From positions 124,001 to 188,000 of the forward strand of contig CAJFOS010000011.1 in NCBI GenBank assembly GCA_904397865.1: a stretch of 64,000 nucleotides of DNA. Reading direction: 5' to 3'. The notes under the pieces were generated by a model. The model had not been told where the DNA came from. It worked only from the letters and a program-made list of their open reading frames with translations, and searched no databases. The position numbers were made by a program, and so were the translations under genes. This document shows positions 1 to 9,321 of the stretch, in pieces. The DNA is from Candidatus Allochristensenella caecavium. Its GTDB lineage: Bacteria > Bacillota > Clostridia > Christensenellales > QAND01. Each line of letters begins with the position of its first letter. Position 1 is the stretch's first letter.

Positions 1-936
1 CTGGGCCTGGGTCTACCGCTGCTGGCGCTCATCTCCGTGCTGTACATACTCAGCGTAGGCATTCCGCTCTGTATCGATTACCTGCGGCGCCGCCGGTTCT
101 ACCACCAGGCAGAACAAACTATGGACCAGCTGGAAAACAAAAATCTGCTGACTGAACTGATTCGCCGCCCCGGCTTTGCCGAAGGGCAGCTGTTCTACGA
201 CCTGATGCGTGATGCAAACAAAAACATGCTTGAACAAATCAACGTCTATCGGTATCGTCAGCAGGATTATCGGGAATATATTGAGATGTGGGTCCATGAA
301 ATCAAAACACCGATTGCCTCCGCCAAGCTGACGGCTGAAAACCACCCCAGCCCCGCCTCCGACAGCATCATGGAGGATTTGGATGCCATCGAGCGTTTTG
401 TCGAACAAGCCCTGTACGTCTCCCGCAGCGACAGCGTGGAAAAGGACTACCTTTTACGCAAAGTCCAGCTGGATGAAACCGTGTTTGCCGCGGTGCGCCG
501 GTATGCCAAGCTATGCATTGCCCGCCGCATTACCGTGCAGACCGAACATCTTGACGGCACCGTCTATACCGATGGGAAATGGCTGGAATTCATTCTAGGT
601 CAGATTCTCATCAATGCCATCCAATATGCTCCTCCTGAACATGGCTGCATCCGCATTCGGGCCCGCTGGCATACGGATTGCGCCACCCTGTCCATTGCAG
701 ACAACGGCACCGGCATCCAGGCGCAGGATTTACCCCGTTTGTTTGAAAAGGGGGTTACCGGCCAAAATGGCCGCCGCCAAAACAAAAAGGCCACGGGTAT
801 GGGCCTGTACCTGTGCAAGACGCTCTGCGATAAACTCGGCCATGGGCTCCAGGTGCATTCCATCTGGGGCAAAGGCACGGAAGTGTGCATCACCTTCCCG
901 CTCAGTTCCATGACCGGGCAGCTCTTTTCCTCGTAA
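1..936 (+). CDS. Sensor histidine kinase, BceS-like (5' end outside window)
   Basis: The reading frame is open from base 1, so the gene starts upstream; the GTG at 37 lies inside a membrane segment and is not a convincing start. What is visible is one hydrophobic helix, a short linker and a full kinase core: H-box HEIKTP (phospho-acceptor His codon near 295), an N-box with LINAIQYAP, G1 DNGTGI, an F-box LFEKGVTG and G2 GMGLYL. Short intramembrane-sensing kinases of this kind signal together with a Bce-type ABC transporter and detect peptide antibiotics by transporter flux. A BceAB-like pair follows directly, which supports that role. The partner response regulator should lie upstream of the window. 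A terminator at 953-981 separates it from the transporter genes. Confidence 0.9.
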   Translation: MGLGLPLLALISVLYILSVGIPLCIDYLRRRRFYHQAEQTMDQLENKNLLTELIRRPGFAEGQLFYDLMRDANKNMLEQINVYRYRQQDYREYIEMWVHEIKTPIASAKLTAENHPSPASDSIMEDLDAIERFVEQALYVSRSDSVEKDYLLRKVQLDETVFAAVRRYAKLCIARRITVQTEHLDGTVYTDGKWLEFILGQILINAIQYAPPEHGCIRIRARWHTDCATLSIADNGTGIQAQDLPRLFEKGVTGQNGRRQNKKATGMGLYLCKTLCDKLGHGLQVHSIWGKGTEVCITFPLSSMTGQLFSS

Positions 937-952
937 TCCCCCGGTCGTATGT

Positions 953-981
953 GCGCGATGGTATGTTCCATCGCGCTTTTT
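953..981 (+). terminator. Intrinsic terminator after the sensor kinase
   Basis: GCGCGATGG (953-961) pairs with CCATCGCGC (968-976) and is followed by a T run. Confidence 0.75.
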
Positions 982-987
982 CACATC

Positions 988-1012
988 TTACAAAACTGTA
1001 AGCTGTCTGTAA
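988..1012 (+). promoter_or_regulatory. Probable BceR-type response regulator box upstream of bceA
   Basis: TTACA (988-992), four bases, then TGTAA (997-1001) fits the TNACA-N4-TGTAA motif described for BceR-like regulators. A further TGTAA half-site lies at 1008-1012. A weak -10 (TATGCT, 1046-1051) follows without a good -35, as expected for an activator-dependent promoter. Confidence 0.55.
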
Positions 1013-1079
1013 GGAAAATCCATGGCAACTCGTTTGCCGTTGCCGTATGCTTGTATCCAACAGGAGGATTGATTCTTTG

Positions 1080-1847
1080 ATGAGTACGCTTTTAAAAGTC
1101 CAACAGGCGGAAAAGCTTTACGGCACCCGCAATAACGTCACCAAAGCCCTGGATAACGTCTCATTCTATGTCAATGAAGGCGAGTTTCTGGGCATTATGG
1201 GCCCATCCGGCAGCGGCAAAACCACGCTGCTGAATTGTATTTCCACCATCGATACGCTCACCAGCGGCCATATCTATATCGCCGGGCAGGATGTCACCGC
1301 GCTCAAAGGGGCACAGTTGAGCAAGTTCCGCCGTGAACAGCTGGGGTTCATCTTTCAGGATTTCAACCTCATCGACACACTCACTGCGTATGAAAACATC
1401 GCCCTGGCGCTGAGCATCTGCGGCGTGGGCCATCGGGAAATCCGCACCCAAATCGATATCCTTTCGCAGACGCTGGAAATCCAGGACGTGCTGCAAAAAT
1501 ACCCCACCGAAATGTCCGGCGGCCAGCGGCAGCGCGTCGCAGCAGCGCGCGCCATCATCACCAAGCCTTCGCTCATCCTGGCCGATGAACCCACCGGCGC
1601 GCTGGATTCCAAGGCGTCCCGCGTGCTGCTGGAAAACTTCGTCAACATGAACCAGCGCCTGCACGCTACGCTGCTTATGGTCACCCACGACGCCTTTGCC
1701 GCCAGCTACTGCAGCCGCATTCTATTCCTGCGCGATGGCAAGATTTTTCTCGAACTTCTGCGCGGCGATATGAATCGCAAACAGTTTTTCGCCAAAATCA
1801 TCGAAGTCGTTACACTCATGGGAGGAGATGTCGCGGATGCTGTGTAA
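1080..1847 (+). CDS. bceA: Bce-type ABC transporter ATP-binding protein
   Basis: This is the ATPase of a peptide-antibiotic detoxification and sensing transporter; it powers the FtsX-like permease encoded next. The protein has about 255 residues with Walker A GPSGSGKTT, a Q-loop (FQDFN), ABC signature MSGGQRQRVA and Walker B LILADEPTGALD, the usual set for the MacB/LolD/BceA group. The ATG at 1080 is chosen because AGGAGG sits at 1062-1067; the open frame extends upstream to 1047 but without a ribosome site. The 3' end overlaps the permease start, so the two are translationally coupled. A candidate response-regulator box lies just upstream. Confidence 0.92.
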   Translation: MSTLLKVQQAEKLYGTRNNVTKALDNVSFYVNEGEFLGIMGPSGSGKTTLLNCISTIDTLTSGHIYIAGQDVTALKGAQLSKFRREQLGFIFQDFNLIDTLTAYENIALALSICGVGHREIRTQIDILSQTLEIQDVLQKYPTEMSGGQRQRVAAARAIITKPSLILADEPTGALDSKASRVLLENFVNMNQRLHATLLMVTHDAFAASYCSRILFLRDGKIFLELLRGDMNRKQFFAKIIEVVTLMGGDVADAV

Positions 1848-3918
1848 ACTCGCCTTTCGCAACGTCCGCAAAAGCATCGGGGACTATGCTGTTTATTTCC
1901 TGACGCTGACGTTCGGCATCATCGTCTTTTATACCTTTAACTCCATCGATGCCCAGCAGGCCATGATGGACCTCTCCGCTTCGCAGAACATGAACGCACA
2001 GCTGACGGTCGCCGTCATGGGGTATCTGTCGGTCTTTATCTCGTTTGTGCTGGGGTTTCTTATTCTCTATGCCAACAACTTTCTTATTCGCCGGCGAAAA
2101 AAAGAACTGGGCATTTACATGACCCTTGGCATGAGCAAAAGCAAAGTTTCCTTTGTCTTTATCATGGAAACGCTGTTGGTCGGCCTGTTTTCCCTGGCGC
2201 TGGGGCTGTTGCTGGGCGTATTGGTTTCCCAGGGTATGTCGTTTTTGACCGCTAAGCTGTTCGAAGTCAATCTGCAAGCGTATCGTTTCGTCTTTTCACC
2301 CGCGGCGCTCATCAAAACGGTGCTGTATTTTGGTGTCATCTTCCTTTTTGTGATGGCGTTCAACGTCTTTAGCATCTCGCGCCATAAGTTGATAGACCTT
2401 ATCCACGCTTCCAAACAAGCCGAACGGCCGCGCGTGCGCAGCCTGGGCTTGTCCCTGACGCTGGTCGTGCTGGGGTGTGCGTGTATCGGCTATGCCTATT
2501 ACCAGGTTCTTTCGCTGGGGCTGTTGCTCAGTTTCGCCAGCGGCCTGCTCGCTGTCGAATTGCTTTTGGGCTGTGTGGGCACAGTATTGCTTTTCACTGG
2601 TGGCAGCGGCATTGCGCTGCGGCTGTCCGGCCGCAATCCGCGCCGGTATTACAAGAAGCTGAATCTCTTTGTCTCGCGTCAGCTGACCAGCAAAATCAAT
2701 TCCACGCACACCTCGATGTCCGTCATTTCGCTGATGCTGTTCTTTACCATAGTTATATTTACGCTGAGCACCGGGCTTAGTTCTGCCCTGAACCGAAACC
2801 TGGAAAATACAACCCTGTATGATATCAGCTTTACCCAAATGCCGCATCATGATGAAGACGGCAATGCGACTCCCTGGCCGGATGGCTTGAACGATTTCAA
2901 CCTGCCGCTGATGGAAACGTTCCGCAAGGCCGGCATCAACCCGGACGATTATTTCAGCGGTTCGTGTACTGTACGGTATTTTACAACGGATTATGATGTC
3001 CGCGATGCCATGCTTGCCTACTTTCCCTCCTCCATGCGGCAGGAATATGAAACCTACACAATGGACCATTCGCTTCCGGTCAGCGCTATCTCCGTATCGG
3101 ATTTGAACGAAGCCCTTATTCTTGCTGGCCGTTCGCCCATTGCCCTGCAGGCTGATGAATATGCACTCATCAGCACCAACGGCGCCTTGATGGACGGCAT
3201 GCAGCAGTTCCTTGACGACCAAAACACCGTCACCCTGCATGACAAAACCTATCGCGTCGGTCATTCCAAACTATTGAACTTCACTCCGCAGACCACTTCG
3301 TTCATCGGCGAAGCGCCGGTGCTCGTCGTGCCGGATACCGCACTGACCGGGTTGGCCCCCGATTACCAAACTGTCAGCGCCCAGTATCGTTCCGCCAACA
3401 AACAACAGACCGAGGACGCTCTGTATCAAGCGCTGGACCAGGCCTATGCCGATGAAAACGGCCCCTATCAGGGGCATTGGCCGTATACCCACTCCAGTAC
3501 CCGCCTGCAACTGCGTTCCTCCAGCGTCAGCCTGAAGGTTACCGCAACGTTCATCGGGCTGTATCTGGGCATCGTGTTCCTAATCTCCTGCGCAGCCATC
3601 CTGGCCCTGCAGCAACTGTCCGAAGCGACGGATAACAAGGAACGTTACAATATGCTTCACAAACTGGGGGCGGACGACCGAATGATTCGCCAAGCGGTGT
3701 TCAAGCAGGTGTTCTTCTACTTTGCCCTGCCGCTGCTGGTGGCATTGGTACACGCGGTCGTCGGTATCGCCGTGTGCGTGGATACGGTATTGCTCTTCGG
3801 GCAATTGGATATTCTGTCCACCGTTATCCTTACCGCCGTATTGATTTTGATTGTCTATGGCGGATACTTCCTTGCCACAGCCTGGCGAAGCAAAAAGATT
3901 GCAACCGAATTTCATTAA
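1837..3918 (+). CDS. bceB: Bce-type ABC transporter permease (FtsX family)
   Basis: This is the membrane subunit of the BceAB-like transporter, about 693 residues. It has an N-terminal group of membrane helices, a central set around residues 200-320, a large hydrophilic extracellular domain at roughly 320-560 that in this family contacts the peptide antibiotic, and three C-terminal helices. The RRRKKELGIYMTLGMSK stretch is the typical FtsX cytoplasmic loop. The ATG at 1837 is preferred over that at 1828 because GGAGG at 1821-1825 is too close to 1828. With the kinase upstream this makes a complete sensing and resistance module. A terminator follows at once. Confidence 0.92.
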   Translation: MLCKLAFRNVRKSIGDYAVYFLTLTFGIIVFYTFNSIDAQQAMMDLSASQNMNAQLTVAVMGYLSVFISFVLGFLILYANNFLIRRRKKELGIYMTLGMSKSKVSFVFIMETLLVGLFSLALGLLLGVLVSQGMSFLTAKLFEVNLQAYRFVFSPAALIKTVLYFGVIFLFVMAFNVFSISRHKLIDLIHASKQAERPRVRSLGLSLTLVVLGCACIGYAYYQVLSLGLLLSFASGLLAVELLLGCVGTVLLFTGGSGIALRLSGRNPRRYYKKLNLFVSRQLTSKINSTHTSMSVISLMLFFTIVIFTLSTGLSSALNRNLENTTLYDISFTQMPHHDEDGNATPWPDGLNDFNLPLMETFRKAGINPDDYFSGSCTVRYFTTDYDVRDAMLAYFPSSMRQEYETYTMDHSLPVSAISVSDLNEALILAGRSPIALQADEYALISTNGALMDGMQQFLDDQNTVTLHDKTYRVGHSKLLNFTPQTTSFIGEAPVLVVPDTALTGLAPDYQTVSAQYRSANKQQTEDALYQALDQAYADENGPYQGHWPYTHSSTRLQLRSSSVSLKVTATFIGLYLGIVFLISCAAILALQQLSEATDNKERYNMLHKLGADDRMIRQAVFKQVFFYFALPLLVALVHAVVGIAVCVDTVLLFGQLDILSTVILTAVLILIVYGGYFLATAWRSKKIATEFH

Positions 3919-3930
3919 AAAACGGCGTAA

Positions 3931-3954
3931 AGCGGCGCATTTGCGCCGCTTTTT
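3931..3954 (+). terminator. Intrinsic terminator after bceB
   Basis: AGCGGCGCA pairs with TGCGCCGCT and runs into T4. Confidence 0.85.
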
Positions 3955-4133
3955 CATTTCCCGGCCTTTTCCGCGCCTACTACCCATAGTGGTATCCTTT
4001 CCTTCTCACCTGTGCGCAGGTATTTTTCTATCTTTTTCTTTTTTTCTATATCCTTTCCCTATCAAAACCATATATCTTTTAGTAAACAGAAGAATACAAT
4101 CAATATTAACAATAACAATTCTCAATTAATATC

Positions 4134-4162
4134 TTGACATCCCTTGTCCTTCTCTCTACAAT
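4134..4162 (+). promoter_or_regulatory. Consensus vegetative promoter for nrdDG
   Basis: TTGACA (4134-4139), a 17-base spacer and TACAAT (4157-4162). It leaves a leader of about 145 bases before nrdD. Apart from this promoter, the NrdR-like site and the bceB terminator, nothing else is recognised in 3919-4315, which is AT-rich. Confidence 0.85.
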
Positions 4163-4203
4163 GGAGTTGTTCATTCTTTTCTTGTTTATACTATATCTTG
4201 TGT
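4159..4203 (+). promoter_or_regulatory. Probable NrdR operator region
   Basis: Positions 4188-4203 match the 16-base NrdR box (ACACWATATATWGTGT) at about 14 positions. A weaker ACAA...TTGT palindrome centred near 4165 lies about three helical turns upstream and overlaps the -10 element; paired boxes at that distance are the usual NrdR arrangement. NrdR represses ribonucleotide reductase genes when dATP is high. The nrdR gene is not in the window. Confidence 0.5.
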
Positions 4204-4315
4204 TTCAAGAAAAAGGCTTTGTCTCTTTGTTTACGCTGTTGTACCATCAAACAGCGTCTTTATTTGCCCTCCGGCCGGTTGCGGAGACGTTTTATGATGA
4301 AAGGGGTTTCCATCC

Positions 4316-6640
4316 ATGATAAGCAGCATTCTCAAGCGGGACGGCCGCCAGGTTCCTTTTGATATCAACAAGATTGCCAGCGCCATCTATAAGGCGTTCA
4401 AAGCGTCGGGCAGCGCCAAAGATGAACAAACCGCCATGAATATCGCCCTTCAGGTGGAAGCCGAACTGGAACGCAACGAATCCATTGGCATCCCCACCGT
4501 CGAACAGATTCAGGATACGGTGGAAAAGGCGCTGATTGACAACGGCTTTGTCCGTACCGCTAAATCCTTTATTCTCTATCGGGCGGAACGCAGCCGCGTA
4601 CGTGAGATGAACACGCGGTTGATGAAGGTATATGAAGATATCACATTTAAACCCGCCTTGGAATCGGATATCAAACGCGAAAATGCCAATATCGATGGCG
4701 ATACCGCCATGGGCACCATGCTCAAGTATGGTTCGGAAGGCGCTAAACAGTTTTATGAAATGTTCGTTCTCAAACCCGAACATGCCAAGGCACATCGTGA
4801 AGGCGATATCCACATTCACGATATGGATTTTTATACCCTGACCACCACCTGTACGCAGATTGATATCATCAAGCTCTTTGAAGGCGGCTTCTCCACCGGC
4901 CACGGTGTGTTGCGCGAGCCCAACGATATCGCCAGTTATTCCGCACTTTGCTGTATCGCCATCCAGTCCAACCAAAACGACCAGCACGGCGGACAAGCCA
5001 TCGTCAACTTTGACTATGGCATGGCCGATGGCGTAAAGAAAACGTTTGTCAAACGCTATGCGGATAACTTTGCAAAGGCCCTGGAATTGCTCACCGCTGT
5101 TTCGGAACCGCAGGCGGCAGTCAAAGACGCGCTTGCCCTGCTCGCCGCGGACGGTCTGCGTCCTGCGCTGAGCGGTATGGACGCCTACCTGGAAAAGGAG
5201 GCGGCCCTATGGCAGGAAAAAGGGTTATCCGCTGAAGATGTCCAAAAGGTACAGGCATTCGCCCGGAAAAAGGCCATTGCTGAAACCGACAAAGCGACTT
5301 ATCAGGCAATGGAAGCCTTTATCCATAATCTAAACACCATGCATTCGCGCGCCGGCGCGCAGACGCCGTTTTCCTCCATCAACTACGGAATGGCGACCTC
5401 CGAAGAAGCGCGCATGGTTGTGAAAAACCTGTTGTTGGCCACCGAAGCCGGATTGGGGCATGGCGAAACGCCGATTTTTCCCATTCAGATTTTCCGCGTC
5501 AAGGAGGGCATCAACCTCAATCCAGGCGACCCGAACTACGATTTGTTCCAGCTGGCTTGCCGCGTCAGCGCTAAGCGGCTTTTTCCAAACTTCTCCTTCC
5601 AGGACGCGCCGTTTAATCTGCAGTATTACAAACCCGGACGACCGGAAACCGAAATCGCCTATATGGGCTGCCGCACGCGCGTGATAGGCAATACCTATGA
5701 CCCAGAGCGTGAAATTTCCAATGGCCGCGGCAACCTCTCCTTCACCTCCATCAACCTGCCGCGTTTGGCCATCAAAGCCAACCACGATATCGGTCGCTTT
5801 TTCGACGACCTGGACCAGAAAATTGACCTCGTCTTCGAACAGCTCAACGAGCGCTTTGCCATTCAGTGTAAAAAGAAAGTTTACAATTATCCCTTCCTCA
5901 TGGGGCAGGGCGTTTGGATTGACAGCGAAACTTTGAACTGGGATGACGAAGTGGGCGAGGTGCTTAAACACGGCACGTTGACCGTCGGATTCATCGGCCT
6001 GGCCGAAACACTGAAAGCACTGATTGGCGTTCATCACGGGGAAAGCGAAAAGGCACAGAATCTAGGGCTGGAAATCATCGGTCATATGCGTGCGCGCGTT
6101 GATGAAATGAGCTATCAGACCGGCTTAAACTATTCGCTCATCGCAACCCCGGCGGAGGGACTCTCCGGCCGTTTTGTCCGCATGGACCGTGAACGCTTTG
6201 GCTCCATCCCCGGCGTAACAGACCGAGAATATTACACCAACAGCTTCCATATTCCGGTATATTACCCCATCAGCGCTTTTGATAAAATCCGGCTGGAAGC
6301 CCCTTATCATGAACTCACCAACGGCGGCCACATCTCTTATGTCGAACTCGATGGCGACCCGTGCCAAAACCTGCCCGCCTTTGAAAAAATCGTACGTGCC
6401 ATGCACGACGCCGGCATCGGGTATGGCTCCATCAACCATCCGGTGGACCGTGACCCCGTCTGCGGATACAATGGTATCATCGGCGATACATGTCCCAACT
6501 GCGGCCGTGCCGAGGATGAAATTCCTTTTGAACGCATCCGTCGCATCACCGGTTATCTGGTAGGGACGCTCTCCCGTTTTAACAACGCCAAACGCGCTGA
6601 AGAGGCGGACCGCGTCAAACACGGGTTGGCGGAATCATGA
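4316..6640 (+). CDS. nrdD: Anaerobic ribonucleoside-triphosphate reductase (class III)
   Basis: It reduces NTPs to dNTPs without oxygen, using a glycyl radical installed by NrdG. The 774-residue protein has an N-terminal ATP-cone (about residues 1-95, starting ILKRDGRQVPFD) for allosteric control, the large catalytic barrel, a C-terminal zinc ribbon (CGYNG...CPNCG) and the radical-bearing motif RITGYL just before the end. Length and domain order are standard. The start ATG at 4316 follows an AAGGGG ribosome site. The stop codon overlaps the nrdG start by four bases (ATGA), so the pair is one operon. Its presence implies anaerobic DNA synthesis. Confidence 0.97.
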   Translation: MISSILKRDGRQVPFDINKIASAIYKAFKASGSAKDEQTAMNIALQVEAELERNESIGIPTVEQIQDTVEKALIDNGFVRTAKSFILYRAERSRVREMNTRLMKVYEDITFKPALESDIKRENANIDGDTAMGTMLKYGSEGAKQFYEMFVLKPEHAKAHREGDIHIHDMDFYTLTTTCTQIDIIKLFEGGFSTGHGVLREPNDIASYSALCCIAIQSNQNDQHGGQAIVNFDYGMADGVKKTFVKRYADNFAKALELLTAVSEPQAAVKDALALLAADGLRPALSGMDAYLEKEAALWQEKGLSAEDVQKVQAFARKKAIAETDKATYQAMEAFIHNLNTMHSRAGAQTPFSSINYGMATSEEARMVVKNLLLATEAGLGHGETPIFPIQIFRVKEGINLNPGDPNYDLFQLACRVSAKRLFPNFSFQDAPFNLQYYKPGRPETEIAYMGCRTRVIGNTYDPEREISNGRGNLSFTSINLPRLAIKANHDIGRFFDDLDQKIDLVFEQLNERFAIQCKKKVYNYPFLMGQGVWIDSETLNWDDEVGEVLKHGTLTVGFIGLAETLKALIGVHHGESEKAQNLGLEIIGHMRARVDEMSYQTGLNYSLIATPAEGLSGRFVRMDRERFGSIPGVTDREYYTNSFHIPVYYPISAFDKIRLEAPYHELTNGGHISYVELDGDPCQNLPAFEKIVRAMHDAGIGYGSINHPVDRDPVCGYNGIIGDTCPNCGRAEDEIPFERIRRITGYLVGTLSRFNNAKRAEEADRVKHGLAES

Positions 6641-7146
6641 ATACGCAACTTCGTATCGCTGACCTTGTCAACGATTCCATCGTCGATGGCCCGGGCATCC
6701 GCTTTACCATCTTCACACAGGGATGCCCACACCACTGTCCCGGCTGTCACAACCCGCAAACGCATGATTCGCAAGGCGGACAATGGATGGATATCGACGC
6801 CATCTATCAAAAAATTGCCGCCAATCCACTGCTCGATGGGCTGACGCTTTCCGGCGGCGACCCTTTTGAACAGCCTGCGCCGCTGGCAGCTTTATGCGCA
6901 CGTGTGCACACACTGGGTCTGAACATCTGGGCCTACACCGGCTATACATGGGAAGCCCTGCAAGCCAGGCCGGCTGACGACCCCGTTCATACGCTGCTCA
7001 CCCAGCTTGATGTGTTGGTCGACGGGCCATTTATTCTGGCGCAGCGCAGCCTGGAAATTCCTTTTCGCGGTTCGGCCAATCAGCGCCTGATTGACGTACC
7101 GCGTAGCCTCGCCCAGGGAACGCCTATCCTCTGGCAGGGCTGTTAA
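6637..7146 (+). CDS. nrdG: Anaerobic ribonucleotide reductase activating enzyme
   Basis: This is a radical SAM activase that creates the glycyl radical on NrdD. It has 169 residues. The 4Fe-4S ligands are Cys30, Cys34 and Cys37 in the motif CPHHCPGC, the C-x3-C-x2-C pattern of radical SAM enzymes. DGPGIRF before it and the TLSGGDPFE motif that contacts SAM are also present. It overlaps nrdD by four bases and is followed by a terminator, so the transcript should hold only these two genes. Confidence 0.96.
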   Translation: MNTQLRIADLVNDSIVDGPGIRFTIFTQGCPHHCPGCHNPQTHDSQGGQWMDIDAIYQKIAANPLLDGLTLSGGDPFEQPAPLAALCARVHTLGLNIWAYTGYTWEALQARPADDPVHTLLTQLDVLVDGPFILAQRSLEIPFRGSANQRLIDVPRSLAQGTPILWQGC

Positions 7147-7160
7147 TCCAACCATACACA

Positions 7161-7187
7161 AAAAAGAGCATGCAATGCTCTTTTTTA
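7161..7187 (+). terminator. Intrinsic terminator after nrdG
   Basis: GAGCAT pairs with ATGCTC; A and T runs flank the stem. Confidence 0.85.
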
Positions 7188-7393
7188 TTTTTTCCTGACA
7201 ATCAACCCTTGGATGTTCTGTTATTCTCTCACGGACAACTGTAAACAGCTCTTTAGAGACTCTTTGCACCGGCAGTTTTTCCGTTTTAATGGAATTGCCA
7301 ACCGAATTATTCGTTTTTCTGCTGGTTAATCGTTGTTTTGGGCTTTTCTTTTTGTACAGATATCTCTGATATAGACATAAAGGAGTGACTGGT

Positions 7394-7912
7394 ATGCTTG
7401 TAACGTATGACCTCCCCAATCCGCTTGTTGAACGATTCCGCATGGCTTTGGACTTCGCCCACGAACGGGAACAGGATGTCATTCAGCAATTTCTTCTTCA
7501 ATATATCCAGCAGGCGTTTACACAGGAACTCGCGTCTCTGGCCCACTATGCGCCAGCCTCGCAGTCTCTGGCATCATACCCTTCTGTAAACACAGCAGAC
7601 GATTGCGCAAAGGCGTTGCGCCGGCTTCCCTCTTGGGCAAACCGCCCTCGCCAAATCAACCATCAGATTATTCGGGCATTTTTTGCTTGTGAACGGGATG
7701 GGGTTGCAAGCCGGGAACAGATGCGCCGCTTCTTCATGCAAAATACTAGCCATACCCAAGCACAATTCGACTATAACTTCACCAACATGTGTACAGAATC
7801 CGGAAATTCACATGGCAAATTGTTTGACGCTTTCGACGACCGCATTTTGCTCGCTACGCCGGTCGAGCCGCTGGCCCGCAGCCTGCAAACACAATTTTAT
7901 CCCGGCATCTGA
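7394..7912 (+). CDS. Unknown protein with ribbon-helix-helix-like N-terminus
   Basis: The 172-residue product is not assigned to a family. The first 40 residues (MLVTYDLPNPLVERF, then two helices) have the pattern of a ribbon-helix-helix DNA-binding fold: a short strand, 'LP..LVERF' and a helix-turn-helix pair. The region from about residue 85 (RQINHQIIRAFFACE...REQMRRFFMQ) looks like a winged-helix or similar small helical domain. There is no membrane segment or signal peptide. ATG at 7394 is chosen because AGGAG lies at 7381-7385; a GTG at 7385 would overlap that site. It stands alone between two terminators. A DNA-binding role is inference. Confidence 0.65.
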   Translation: MLVTYDLPNPLVERFRMALDFAHEREQDVIQQFLLQYIQQAFTQELASLAHYAPASQSLASYPSVNTADDCAKALRRLPSWANRPRQINHQIIRAFFACERDGVASREQMRRFFMQNTSHTQAQFDYNFTNMCTESGNSHGKLFDAFDDRILLATPVEPLARSLQTQFYPGI

Positions 7913-7954
7913 AGCACAACAGGTTTTGTAGCAGCCCGTTTGCTGCATCTGAAC

Positions 7955-7985
7955 AAAAAGGCACGGAATTATCCGTGCCTTTTTG
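7955..7985. terminator. Bidirectional terminator between convergent genes
   Basis: GCACGGA pairs with TCCGTGC, with A run before and T run after; it serves the 7394 gene and the aldo/keto reductase on the other strand. Confidence 0.8.
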
Positions 7986-7998
7986 AGTTCTTGGTCCT

Positions 7999-9138
7999 TT
8001 ATTCAATCCCAAACAACCCGTCCAGTTCTCTTTGCAACGTAGCCAGGTTATCGCGGATGTGTAATTTCTGCGGGCAAATCCGCTCGCATTTGCCGCACTT
8101 GATGCAGTTTTTGGCCTTTTCGGACTCCGGCATATCCTTGGTCCAGGCAAATTCCAGCGAATCCGGATGGCGATACATCGCATAATCGTTCCACAACTGG
8201 AAGTTGCGCGGAATATTCACCCCAGCCGGACACGGCATGCAGTAACGACAACCCGTACAACCATTGTTGACCCGTGCGCGAATGCGCTGCGTAACTTCCT
8301 CCACTGCTTTTTCTTCCCGTTCATCCAGCGCACGGAACTGCGTAAACGTAGCAATGTTGTCACGTGCCTGTTCGATGCTGGACATGCCGCTGAGCACAAC
8401 GTGAACATTCTTATGCCCGCCGACCCACCGATAGGCCCAAGACGCAATGCTGGCTTTTGCGTCGATAGCCGTGAACGGTTCCACCACTTCATCCGGGAAC
8501 TGCGCCAGCGAACCGCCCTTGACCGGTTCCATGACCACCATCGGAATGCCTAACCCCTCTGCCAGTGCATAGCCGCGGTCGCCCGCCTGAATTTCGCGGT
8601 CGGTATAATTGTACTGAATCTGGCACATATCCCAGTCGCGATAACGAAGGATTTCCTCGAATACCTCATAATCATCATGGAAGGAGAAGCCAAAGTGGCG
8701 GATTTCGCCCTTTTGGAGCAACCCTTCGCAAAATTCAATCAGGCCAAGTTTTTTCGCGCGCTCAAACGTTTCCTTGTTCAGCGAATGCAGCAGATAGAAA
8801 TCAAAATAATCCTTATGCAGGCGTTGTTTTTGTTCCTGATAGATGCGTTTGGCGTCCTCCAAGCTCTGAATCATCATCACCGGCAGCTTTGTCGTCAGGA
8901 AATAGCTATCCCGCGGTTTGGTATCCAGCCACCGACCCAGAAAGCTTTCGCTGGCGCCGTCATGATACATATACGCTGTATCATAGTAGTTTACGCCCGC
9001 TTCATAGGCCATCTCCAGCATCTGCGTCGCCTGTTCTTCGTCTATCAACCCATTTTCCAGCTTGGGAAACCGCATACACCCAAAGCCCAACAGCGAGGTT
9101 TCGATGCCCAATTTTGCCCATTTGCGTTTTTCCATCAT
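7999..9138 (-). CDS. Aldo/keto reductase with C-terminal iron-sulfur domain
   Basis: This is a NAD(P)H-dependent carbonyl reductase of the large ferredoxin-fused subgroup common in anaerobes. Of 379 residues, about 1-280 form the TIM-barrel. Catalytic residues can be seen in DTAYMYHDGASE (Asp, Tyr), the Lys in LTTKLPV and the His in LLHSL. The last 100 residues hold CTGCRYCMPCPAG and CIKCGKCERICPQ, ligands for iron-sulfur clusters. Physiological substrate is unknown. The start is ATG at 9138 (a second ATG follows at once), behind a GGGGGA ribosome site. The gene is monocistronic. Confidence 0.93.
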   Translation of the reverse strand: MMEKRKWAKLGIETSLLGFGCMRFPKLENGLIDEEQATQMLEMAYEAGVNYYDTAYMYHDGASESFLGRWLDTKPRDSYFLTTKLPVMMIQSLEDAKRIYQEQKQRLHKDYFDFYLLHSLNKETFERAKKLGLIEFCEGLLQKGEIRHFGFSFHDDYEVFEEILRYRDWDMCQIQYNYTDREIQAGDRGYALAEGLGIPMVVMEPVKGGSLAQFPDEVVEPFTAIDAKASIASWAYRWVGGHKNVHVVLSGMSSIEQARDNIATFTQFRALDEREEKAVEEVTQRIRARVNNGCTGCRYCMPCPAGVNIPRNFQLWNDYAMYRHPDSLEFAWTKDMPESEKAKNCIKCGKCERICPQKLHIRDNLATLQRELDGLFGIE

Positions 9139-9281
9139 TCGTTTGTCCCCCTTCTTCTCCCATTATGATTTTTGGGTCTTGCGACGACCTTCTTACTTGT
9201 TTATTGTACAGCCGAATACCCCATTCAAGTCAATCCCCCCGGAACATTTTGTACGCCCTCTCCATTTGTACACCTGATAAT

Positions 9282-9315
9282 AAAAAAAACGGATGCTTCT
9301 GCATCCGTTCTTTTG
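9282..9315 (-). terminator. Terminator of the amino-acid transporter operon
   Basis: On the minus strand ACGGATGC pairs with GCATCCGT and a long T run follows. Confidence 0.85.
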
Positions 9316-9321
9316 ATTGCC

